Origin: Rhodospirillales bacterium
GTDB lineage: Bacteria; Pseudomonadota; Alphaproteobacteria; Reyranellales; Reyranellaceae
Length of the DNA: 6,676 nucleotides
Direction: 5' to 3'
Assembly: GCA_013205335.1 (NCBI GenBank)
Contig: JABMNB010000197.1
Location: 1 to 6,676 of the forward strand
The translations under genes were made by a program, and so were the position numbers. The notes under the pieces were generated by a model that worked only from the letters and a program-made list of their open reading frames with translations, was not told where the DNA came from and did not search any database. The stretch's first letter is position 1. Every line of letters begins with the position of its first letter. This document shows positions 1 to 5,697 of this stretch, one piece after another.

Positions 1-357
1 CAGTCGACGGCACTGTGAAAATGACGCCGTCTTCAGCCCCAACCCGAATCTTCCGAGGTCCCGACTGTCGCGTGCGTCCAATGGACTTCGGGAGCCCGGA
101 CGCATGGCGTCGAGCAACTGGGCCTGAGTCATTCCACGGCCGTCGTCGAGGATGCCGAAGCGGGGGGAGGCGTGTCCGGTATCGGCGAACAATGCGATGG
201 ACTCCGCTCCAGCCGTTATCGAGTTGTCGATGATATCTGCCAGCGCACTCTCAAGCGAATACCCGATGTCTCGCATGCTCTCGATCAGCATCGATGCATG
301 CGGGGCAGCCTTCACCGTGTTCGTTTTCGTCGTCTTTCCTGACTGCGCGCCGCTCAT
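1..357 (-). CDS. GHKL (HSP90/MutL/MORC-like) ATPase, N-terminal part, runs off left edge
   Basis: Partial gene: 119 codons are in the window with no stop before base 1, so the C-terminal part is missing. Reading the minus strand from ATG at 357-355 gives a clear GHKL ATP-binding fold. The N-box region is ADIIDNSITAGA (residues 40-51, with D41 and N45 in the Mg/ATP positions). The G1 box is ILDDGRGM (69-76). The following stretch MRPGSRSP (85-92) leads to the G2 box GRFGLGLKTASFS (102-114). This pattern is that of the stand-alone HATPase_c_3 proteins found beside DNA methylases, related to MutL and MORC, and not that of sensor histidine kinases. By family knowledge such ATPases dimerise on ATP binding and act as DNA clamps or switches. 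The start overlaps the methyltransferase stop by four bases (ATGA), so the two are almost certainly cotranscribed and translationally coupled. The role in restriction is inferred from context. Confidence 0.93.
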   Translation of the reverse strand, partial: MSGAQSGKTTKTNTVKAAPHASMLIESMRDIGYSLESALADIIDNSITAGAESIALFADTGHASPRFGILDDGRGMTQAQLLDAMRPGSRSPLDARDSRDLGRFGLGLKTASFSQCRRL

Positions 358-1982
358 GCCCACTCCGAGACCGCCACTCGGCGACCCGCTGCGCTGCCAG
401 AAGGGGCCGAGGGAGAGCGTCGGCGGCTGTATCGGTCCAGCACGGAGAACAAAGCCGTTCCGATCTGCATCGCCAGATACGGTGGGACCGCGTTGCCAAC
501 TTGAGTGAACTGCTCGGTGCGGTTTCCCTTGAAGAAGTAGTTATCAGGGAACGTCTGTAGCCGAGCGGCCTCGCGAACGGTCAAGCTGCGACATTGTTCG
601 GGATCGGGGTGAATAAAGTAGTGTCCGTCCTTCGAGATGTGGCTGGTGACTGTGGTTGACGGTTTACCGCGAAGCTGAACACGGAAACGATCCGCAAACG
701 CCCCAGAGCGCCAGTTGTGGTGTTGCGGGGCTAGGGCCGAAGGATAATCGCGGGCCTTCGGCGACACTCCTAAGACCTCGGCATACACTGACGCGAAGAG
801 GTACCGCGCAAGATCAGCAGCCATGTGCCCTCTCCCCTGGTTATTCGGAAGCACTTTCAGCTTGGGATCAAGAATCCAGGACTTGAGTCCCTTGGCGCAA
901 CCATCGCCAATGCCGTTTGGCTTGGCTGCGGCGCGCGGCCACGTGGCCGCTCTGTCAGCCGTTGAGGCGCAATGACGCACTCGCTCGCGAAACTGCCTCT
1001 CGTCGGCTCTGGTCATGTCGACTTTGGCGCCGAGGACGAGCCGCGCCGCTCCTTGTATGGCTTGTGCCCAGGACGCAGGAGTATCGACCGTTCGACTGAC
1101 GCCGCTCCTCAGCTTCGGCATGCCGTCGAGCACATCTTCTACTACGGTACCAACCGGTTGGGAAGCGAAGGGTAATAAATGTGAGAGGTCGGTGCCAGCA
1201 ATGTCCAGGACGTCACGGCGGATGCCAACGATGATTATTCGGTGGCGAGCCTGGGGGATTCCGAATTCTTCAGAGCGGACGACGAAGTCCGCTGGACTGG
1301 GAACGGCGTCGAAGAAGCTGTGCTCATCCTGCTTGGGGGCTAGTGCGACGAGTCGGTAGCCACCATCGTGTCGTACTGACTTCACGTCCTCCAGGATCTG
1401 TTCGAGGACGCGCGCGCCACCGACCGAGGCGGAGAGCAGTCCCTTGACGTTCTCCATGACGAACGCGACTGGTTTCAGCCTCCGGAGGATCCGTATGTAC
1501 TCTTTGTACAAGAAGTGTTTCGGATCGTCCTCGGCAACATACCCTGCGATCCCGCTGTTCCTTGAACGGCCCATGAGCGAGTAGGCTTGGCAAGGCGGCC
1601 CCCCGATAAGGATGGTGTCGCCCGAATACTGTGTTCGGAGGGCATCGAGCCGAGGGGCAATCTCACGCTCTGCTGCCGCTGAACCAAGTTCCAGCTTGAG
1701 GGCCTCATGCTGAGCCGCTTCCCATTCCTTCGGGTAGCGTAATGACCAGTCAGGCTCTTCGGTTTGCCGGTTCAGGAACCCGTAGTAATCCTCGGGAAAG
1801 CCCGAAGGGAACTGCCGCAGGAAAGTACGCAGCAGAAGTGTCGAGTGGGCAGACTTCTCCCGCTCCACTGACAATGAGATTTTGAAAGGGCGGGCACCGT
1901 CGCGGGTTCGTACGGCGGAGAAACCCTCAGCAAGCCCACCAGGGCCGGCGAACAAGTCGACGACAGCGAAGCGATTACGCAT
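354..1982 (-). CDS. C5-cytosine DNA methyltransferase (Dcm/M.HpaII-like class)
   Basis: A 542-residue protein that should transfer a methyl group from S-adenosylmethionine to C5 of cytosine in a specific DNA site. All diagnostic motifs are present: motif I DLFAGPGG (9-16, SAM binding), motif IV GGPPCQAYS (127-135, catalytic C131), motif VI ENV (177-179), motif VIII QARHR (244-248), motif IX around RSLTVREAARLQTFPD (465-480) and motif X QVGNAVPP (494-501). The variable stretch of about 185 residues between VIII and IX is the target-recognition domain. The protein is longer than typical bacterial enzymes of 330-420 residues because of an insertion of about 75 residues between motifs I and IV and a large recognition domain. 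I chose ATG at 1982, where MRNRFAVVDLFAGPGG gives a normal short leader. An in-frame GTG at 2006 would add 8 residues but has no ribosome-binding site. It is the first gene of a minus-strand operon with the GHKL ATPase (ATGA overlap) and is divergent from vsr. The sequence specificity cannot be read from the sequence. Confidence 0.96.
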   Translation of the reverse strand: MRNRFAVVDLFAGPGGLAEGFSAVRTRDGARPFKISLSVEREKSAHSTLLLRTFLRQFPSGFPEDYYGFLNRQTEEPDWSLRYPKEWEAAQHEALKLELGSAAAEREIAPRLDALRTQYSGDTILIGGPPCQAYSLMGRSRNSGIAGYVAEDDPKHFLYKEYIRILRRLKPVAFVMENVKGLLSASVGGARVLEQILEDVKSVRHDGGYRLVALAPKQDEHSFFDAVPSPADFVVRSEEFGIPQARHRIIIVGIRRDVLDIAGTDLSHLLPFASQPVGTVVEDVLDGMPKLRSGVSRTVDTPASWAQAIQGAARLVLGAKVDMTRADERQFRERVRHCASTADRAATWPRAAAKPNGIGDGCAKGLKSWILDPKLKVLPNNQGRGHMAADLARYLFASVYAEVLGVSPKARDYPSALAPQHHNWRSGAFADRFRVQLRGKPSTTVTSHISKDGHYFIHPDPEQCRSLTVREAARLQTFPDNYFFKGNRTEQFTQVGNAVPPYLAMQIGTALFSVLDRYSRRRSPSAPSGSAAGRRVAVSEWA

Positions 1983-2044
1983 TAGCTCACGGTGTAAGTT
2001 TGCCACCGCGGGCGCGGACTGAGCGCCGAGGCGGTAACTACAAA
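1983..2044. promoter_or_regulatory. Divergent intergenic region between methyltransferase and vsr
   Basis: These 62 bases must carry the 5' signals of both divergent genes, and the promoters may reach into each coding region. Two small inverted repeats are visible. CCGCG-GG-CGCGG at 2006-2017 lies close to the midpoint. A wider pair, CGGTG at 1990-1994 and CACCG at 2004-2008, overlaps it. I see no convincing -35/-10 pair on either strand. Autoregulation of restriction-modification genes from such a site is known in other systems, but here it is only a possibility. Confidence 0.35.
2029..2035 (+). promoter_or_regulatory. Shine-Dalgarno site deciding the vsr TTG start
   Basis: AGGCGGT differs by one base from the AGGAGGT consensus and ends 9 bases before TTG at 2045. 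This places the vsr start at 2045. An earlier in-frame TTG at 2000 has no such site and would add 15 residues (PPRARTERRGGNYK region) unlike any Vsr N-terminus. Confidence 0.7.
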
Positions 2045-2533
2045 TTGGCAGATATCGTTGACCGGGCTACTCGCTCCCGGATGATGGCGGGAATTCGCGG
2101 TCGCGACACGAAACCGGAGATTCGGCTTCGCGTCGCAATGCACGCGGCAGGTTTCCGGTTCAGGTTGCACGTCGCGACACTGCCGGGAAAACCTGATCTC
2201 GTATTTCCAAGGTTTCGCGCCGTCGTGTTCGTGCAAGGCTGCTTCTGGCATCGTCATCAAGGGTGCCCGGCTTGTACTATTCCGGCGTCGAACGCCGAAT
2301 TTTGGTCTCGCAAATTTGAAGAGAACGTGGCACGCGACGCCCGCAATGTCACCGCCCTTCGTGCCACCGGCTGGCGCGTGGCGACCGTCTGGGAATGCGC
2401 TGTCCGGCGCATGTCCGATAAGGAACTCTCCGATGCTGTTGGCAATTGGTTGGGCGGTGCTCGTTCCTCGCTCCTGTTGCCACGAACACCGAGGGCGGGT
2501 CCCCTCAAGCGTAAACGTCCATCTGGTCCGTGA
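2045..2533 (+). CDS. vsr: Very short patch repair (Vsr) endonuclease
   Basis: A 162-residue Vsr-type endonuclease. The family nicks 5' of the T in T:G mismatches that arise by deamination of 5-methylcytosine at Dcm-type sites, so DNA polymerase I can repair them. Starting at TTG 2045, numbering falls in register with E. coli Vsr: E25 in TKPE, catalytic D51 in LPGKPDLVFP (46-55), the GCFWHRH block (65-71) with H69 and H71, a cysteine cluster C66/C74/C77 and C118 in VWEC, consistent with the structural zinc site. The N-terminal DIVDRATRSRMMAGIRG (3-19) is a family hallmark. Residue 64, His in E. coli Vsr, is Gln here. The last 25 residues or so are a basic, Arg/Lys/Pro-rich tail outside the conserved domain. 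The gene is divergent from its partner methyltransferase and not downstream of or overlapping it as in E. coli dcm-vsr. In GHKL-linked systems Vsr may also serve as an effector nuclease; that is inference. Confidence 0.95.
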   Translation: MADIVDRATRSRMMAGIRGRDTKPEIRLRVAMHAAGFRFRLHVATLPGKPDLVFPRFRAVVFVQGCFWHRHQGCPACTIPASNAEFWSRKFEENVARDARNVTALRATGWRVATVWECAVRRMSDKELSDAVGNWLGGARSSLLLPRTPRAGPLKRKRPSGP

Positions 2534-2609
2534 ATTCTATCCCCTAGGCGGGACAGATGAGGTCACAACAAGCGGGCGCTGTCGAGCCCAGTTGAGCTAG
2601 GATGCTTTT

Positions 2610-2624
2610 GAATCGCGAGGATTC
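2610..2624. repeat. Small inverted repeat GAATC-GCGAG-GATTC
   Basis: A perfect 5-base inverted repeat with a 5-base centre in the vsr to orphan-gene gap. The related motif GAATCC recurs at 2680-2685 and 2694-2699, just before the next start codon. It is not followed by a T tract, so it is not a standard terminator. It could be an operator-like element, but could also be chance at this size. Confidence 0.3.
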
Positions 2625-2649
2625 GCCGTTTATTCGCGTTGCTCGCAAG

Positions 2650-2668
2650 GCCCCACCCCGTATGGGGC
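2650..2668. repeat. Hairpin-forming inverted repeat GCCCCA...TGGGGC
   Basis: Six-base arms GCCCCA (2650-2655) and TGGGGC (2663-2668) around a 7-base loop, with an alternative pairing of the inner CCCC (2656-2659) with GGGG (2664-2667). It ends 31 bases before the start of the next gene and has no U-tract, so it fits an mRNA-leader hairpin or a weak end to vsr transcription better than an intrinsic terminator. Confidence 0.35.
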
Positions 2669-2699
2669 GTATCTCCTCGGAATCCGAACCTGAGAATCC

Positions 2700-3182
2700 A
2701 TGAAATCAGTAGCTCTGACAGTACGGGACCTGCGCCCGCAGCCAATCGTGAAAGCGAAGCGCGCACCGTTTCTTCGATGGCGCCAAACGCTTGATCGGCA
2801 CTGGCGGGAGCTGGCCGACGAACGGACGGTTAACAACCGAGGCGAGACGACATGTCGCAACACGCTCAGGTTCATCGATGAGCAGCTTCTCGCGATTTCA
2901 ACGGATGGCGGCAAGGACGTCTTGCTCGAAGCGGGAAAGTTCTGGTATCTGCTGGTCAATATCGAACTCGCTATGCATCGAGTCAAGTCTCAGAACGACG
3001 ATCTACTCCGAGCCGCCAAGCTGCAGAGGCTGGCGCAACACATAAAACGGGGATACGGCATGGCGCAATGGACGAGGCCGTTTCTGAAACTGAGGGGCGA
3101 ATTGCAGAAAGCAGTCACAAAGAAAGATGAAGCCGCCCATTTACGTATTTTGAAGCAGTGGCACACGGCCCATGGTCGGTGA
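2700..3182 (+). CDS. Hypothetical basic, helical protein, 160 aa
   Basis: I do not recognise this protein. It starts at ATG 2700 with only a weak purine stretch (TGAG) upstream. Its composition and mixed-GC codon use look like real coding sequence. It is rich in Lys, Arg, Leu and Trp. A central stretch with EAGKFWYLLVNIELAMHRV (about 79-97) looks like an amphipathic helix, and the C-terminal half (about 100-155) has many Lys/Arg/Gln and reads as further helices. No signal peptide, membrane segment or catalytic motif is visible. It lies 166 bases downstream of vsr on the same strand, so it could be a distal member of the vsr transcript or an independent accessory gene. It is convergent with the ankyrin-repeat gene. 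Confidence 0.6.
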   Translation: MKSVALTVRDLRPQPIVKAKRAPFLRWRQTLDRHWRELADERTVNNRGETTCRNTLRFIDEQLLAISTDGGKDVLLEAGKFWYLLVNIELAMHRVKSQNDDLLRAAKLQRLAQHIKRGYGMAQWTRPFLKLRGELQKAVTKKDEAAHLRILKQWHTAHGR

Positions 3183-3376
3183 GGGGCGCCAACAGCGTTT
3201 GGTCAGACGGGCTTGGCAAGCGCCTGACAAGTAGTGTGTCACCAAGCACGAGCAAAAGAACGGCCTCGGCACGATCGGCAAACCCAACTGAGAACATGCC
3301 TAGCTTCTCGGGCTCCTTCTGAACGAGTGTTCGACGGCCGTCGCTGGACGACAACGGCTGGCTATAGGCCGATGGT

Positions 3377-4027
3377 TTATCGAATACCCCTCTCCCTTAG
3401 CAATTCGGCAACGGCATCGCGCCCATTCGCGACCGCTAACTCAACGAGCGAAGCTCCGTTCAGCGCCTTTTCCGGATTCGCGCCTTCGGCGAGCAGCGCT
3501 TCGACGGCGCTCCTATCTCCGCGCCTTACGGCTGCTGCAAGCCGAGTGCTCGCAACATCACGACGCCGACCAGCGGCTTCACGCTGGCGCGCGGCTTCGA
3601 GCAGATCGTTCTCGCTCGACTTCGCTCGCCGGGCCGACCGTCGCGCAAGGTGGGCGGCAAAGGTTGGAGCATCGTTACACTTCATCGTCCCGAACGGTTC
3701 GTACGGATTCACCCGATTTGCCACTATCCAGCCCGTAAGTGAAGGCTCGTCCTCAGGGAATCGGCTGGTATGGGCCGAGTACAAGCGGATCACGGGAGAC
3801 ACACTGCCGCCGAGCGCGGCTGGACCACTCGCTCGGTTGTAATGAATCAGACCGCGGATAAGCGAGGCCAAATCGTCGCGGGAGAGCCGAGTCGCCAAGT
3901 CGTCCCAAGCCACCCGACCGCGATGCAGGATCGTCCATGCAGTCTCTGCGTCCGCCAATGCGGGCGGGACACAGTCTTCGCTTAGTCGTCCGAGGTCAAT
4001 CAGTTGCGAAACCGCCTCATGTCGCAT
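3377..4027 (-). CDS. Protein with C-terminal ankyrin-like repeats, function unknown, 216 aa
   Basis: A 216-residue soluble protein. The N-terminal part (1-125) has no domain I can name. It includes the distinctive stretch GGSVSPVIRLY (73-83) and NPYEPFGTM (107-115). A basic, Ala/Arg-rich helical linker follows (about 126-160). Residues 162-216 hold two ankyrin-type units: RLAAAVRRGDRSAVEALLAEGANP (162-185), with the typical A-x-x-G-D...V-x-x-L-L-x-x-G-A-(D/N)-P pattern, then SLVELAVANGRDAVAELLRERG (193-214). Ankyrin repeats mediate protein-protein contact. Start ATG 4027 is supported by a GGAG Shine-Dalgarno sequence 7 bases upstream. No signal peptide or membrane segment is seen. Its 5' region abuts the IS21 element, which is transcribed the other way. 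The role is unknown, and a link to the restriction locus rests only on proximity. Confidence 0.82.
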   Translation of the reverse strand: MRHEAVSQLIDLGRLSEDCVPPALADAETAWTILHRGRVAWDDLATRLSRDDLASLIRGLIHYNRASGPAALGGSVSPVIRLYSAHTSRFPEDEPSLTGWIVANRVNPYEPFGTMKCNDAPTFAAHLARRSARRAKSSENDLLEAARQREAAGRRRDVASTRLAAAVRRGDRSAVEALLAEGANPEKALNGASLVELAVANGRDAVAELLRERGIR

Positions 4028-4034
4028 GTTTGTT

Positions 4035-4038
4035 CTCC
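4035..4038 (-). promoter_or_regulatory. Shine-Dalgarno site of the ankyrin-repeat gene
   Basis: On the minus strand, GGAG sits 7 bases before ATG at 4027-4025 (context CTGGAGAACAAACATG). It fixes the start of the ankyrin-repeat protein. Confidence 0.65.
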
Positions 4039-4082
4039 AGGCTTGGCAAGCAGCGATCGCCCGGGCCGGCCGGGGTTAAGCG

Positions 4083-4099
4083 CGGCGCATGTTGCGCCG
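4083..4099. repeat. Perfect inverted repeat CGGCGCA-TGT-TGCGCCG
   Basis: Seven-base arms around a 3-base centre, in the gap between the ankyrin-repeat gene and the repeated IS end. It is immediately followed by a second short palindrome, CTGCC-GGC-GGCAG at 4106-4118. It may belong to the outer left end of the IS21 element or to the control region of the ankyrin-repeat gene; the window does not decide which. Confidence 0.4.
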
Positions 4100-4133
4100 G
4101 TTCTCTGCCGGCGGCAGGACTGCGCTTTGCGCG

Positions 4134-4152
4134 GCGACAATTAGATCTGCCG
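4134..4152 (+). repeat. IS21 left-end repeat, outer copy
   Basis: GCGACAATTAGATCTGCCG. It is identical to the copy 23 bases further in and is probably a transposase-binding site at the left end. Confidence 0.75.
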
Positions 4153-4156
4153 GCTA

Positions 4157-4175
4157 GCGACAATTAGATCTGCCG
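4157..4175 (+). repeat. IS21 left-end repeat, inner copy
   Basis: An exact 19-base repeat of the outer copy, with a 4-base spacer (GCTA) between them. Together with the preceding TA it matches the right terminal sequence TAGCGACAA-TA--TCTGCCG in inverted orientation. Confidence 0.78.
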
Positions 4176-4212
4176 CTTCGGGTCAGCCAGCCGGACTGTG
4201 CCAGCCTGTGAA

Positions 4213-5697
4213 ATGGTCACAGACGCGCAGGTTCGGCTCATGAGGCAGAAACGTATGGATGGTAAGACCCAGGCGGCCGCGGCGGCCGCCAGCAGCATGA
4301 GTCTACGGACGGCGCGGGAGTGGGAGACGGGACCGGCCCCGTCGGCCACCAAGCAGGCGCGCGACTGGCGGACCCGCCCCGATCCCTTTGCGACGGTCTG
4401 GCTGACCGACGTCGAGCCCCTGTTAGTCCGCGACCACAAAGGCGTCCTCGAGGCCAAACTGGTGCTGGAGGTGTTGCGGACGCGCTACCCCGAGCAGTTT
4501 CATCCGGGCCAGGCGCGGACGTTGCAGCGGCGCTTTCGAGACTGGCGAGCGCTCCACGGCGTCGAGCCCGAGGTGTTCTTCGAGCAAGTCGCCGTGCCCG
4601 GTCGCGAGGCGGCGATCGACTTCACGCATGGGACCGACCTCGACGTGACGATCGCCGGCGATCCGTTTCCGCACTTGCTCTTTGAGTTCGTGCTCAGCTA
4701 CAGCCATTGGACGTGGGTGGCGGTGGCGTTCGGCGAGACGTTTGAGGCCCTCGCCGCCGGTGTGCAAGGCGCGTTGTGGGCGCTCGGCGGCGTGCCGGAC
4801 ATCCTGCGTAGCGACAATCTGTCGGCGGCGACCCACGAGCTGAAAGTGAGTAGTGGGCGCGATCTGACGGCGCGCTTTCGGGCCGTGCTCGATCATTACC
4901 GGATGCGCTCGACGCGGATCACGCCGGGCCGCGCCCACGAAAACGGCGTCGCGGAGCAAGCGCACCGACGATTGAAATCGCTGGTGGCGCAGGCCTTGCT
5001 CGTACGGGGTCACGCGGACTTTGCGGACATCGCCGCGTACGAGGCCTTCGTGCAGGAGGTCGTGGCGTACTGGCGGAACCGGTCGGCCGCGGCCCGTCTG
5101 GCCGAGGAGCGGTCGGCGCTGCGCGCCCTCCCCTCGGCCGCGATTCCCAGCTACACGACGTACTACCCGGTCGTGCGGCGATGGAGCACGATTCGCGTGG
5201 CGCATCGCACCTACTCCGTGCCCGCCCAGTTGATGGGACACACGGTCGAAGCGCGCGTGCATCCCAATGTCGTTGAGGTCCGGTACCGGGACCAGGTCGT
5301 GCAGACGATGCCGCGGTTGCGCAAAGAAGATGAGCACCGGATCGACTACCGCCATGTCATCGGGTGGTTGGTCCGCAAGCCCGGCGCCTTTGCCCGCTAC
5401 CGCTATCGCGAAGATCTCTATCCCTCCGTCCTCTTCCGACGCACGTACGACGCACTCGTGCGGTCACATGGCGAGCGCGCCGACGTGGAGTACCTGCGCA
5501 TCTTGCAGTTGGCGGCGACCGCCGGGGAAGGCCGGGTCTCGGACGTGCTCGCCGCCGTACTCGATCAGGCCGGGGGCTTCGATTACGTGACGGTGCAAGC
5601 GCAAGTGGCGCCACCGGCGTGCGTGGTGCCGGTCATCCACATTCCGGCGCCGGACCTCTCCGTCTATGATGCGCTGCGCGTCGGAGCCGCCGCATGA
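4213..5697 (+). CDS. istA: IS21-family transposase IstA (DDE recombinase)
   Basis: A 494-residue transposase that binds the element's ends and catalyses strand cleavage and transfer. An N-terminal helix-turn-helix (about 1-45, with an Ala-run QAAAAAASSMSLRTAREW at 20-37) is followed by a linker with RTLQRRFRDWRALHG (about 102-116) and the retroviral-integrase-type core. The likely DDE triad is D136 (AIDFTHGTD), D201 (ILRSDNLSAATHEL) and E248 in HENGVAEQAHRRLK. The C-terminal part has WSTIRVAHRTYSVPAQLMG (about 324-342), the beta-barrel region typical of IstA, and DYRHVIGWLVRKPGAFARYR (about 378-397). I chose ATG 4213 because MVTDAQVRLMRQKRMDGKTQ matches the usual IstA N-terminus. A GTG at 4198 would add 5 residues; neither start has a good ribosome-binding site. 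Length is normal and no frameshift is seen. The stop overlaps the istB start (ATGA), coupling their translation. Confidence 0.95.
   Translation: MVTDAQVRLMRQKRMDGKTQAAAAAASSMSLRTAREWETGPAPSATKQARDWRTRPDPFATVWLTDVEPLLVRDHKGVLEAKLVLEVLRTRYPEQFHPGQARTLQRRFRDWRALHGVEPEVFFEQVAVPGREAAIDFTHGTDLDVTIAGDPFPHLLFEFVLSYSHWTWVAVAFGETFEALAAGVQGALWALGGVPDILRSDNLSAATHELKVSSGRDLTARFRAVLDHYRMRSTRITPGRAHENGVAEQAHRRLKSLVAQALLVRGHADFADIAAYEAFVQEVVAYWRNRSAAARLAEERSALRALPSAAIPSYTTYYPVVRRWSTIRVAHRTYSVPAQLMGHTVEARVHPNVVEVRYRDQVVQTMPRLRKEDEHRIDYRHVIGWLVRKPGAFARYRYREDLYPSVLFRRTYDALVRSHGERADVEYLRILQLAATAGEGRVSDVLAAVLDQAGGFDYVTVQAQVAPPACVVPVIHIPAPDLSVYDALRVGAAA

Noticed and set aside
15..560. Several plus-strand open frames at the left edge
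   Set aside because: They are antisense to the GHKL ATPase and the end of the methyltransferase, both of which carry unmistakable motifs.
1982..2260. 92-codon minus-strand frame overlapping the 5' half of vsr
   Set aside because: It is antisense to conserved Vsr motifs, in a different frame from the methyltransferase, and has no recognisable content.
2655..2735. Minus-strand GGTTCGGATTCC segment resembling a tRNA T-arm (possible tRNA 3' end or attachment-site remnant)
   Set aside because: The stem has a mismatch, the loop lacks the conserved A after TTCG, and no matching acceptor, D or anticodon arms can be formed around it.
3234..3842. 202-codon plus-strand open frame
   Set aside because: It is antisense to the ankyrin-repeat gene, which has a good Shine-Dalgarno sequence and recognisable repeats. 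The plus-strand translation is a low-complexity Ala/Ser/Arg shadow.
4423..5355. 310-codon minus-strand open frame
   Set aside because: It lies wholly antisense to istA. GC-rich codon structure keeps stops out of this frame, and its Arg/His-rich translation has no domain.
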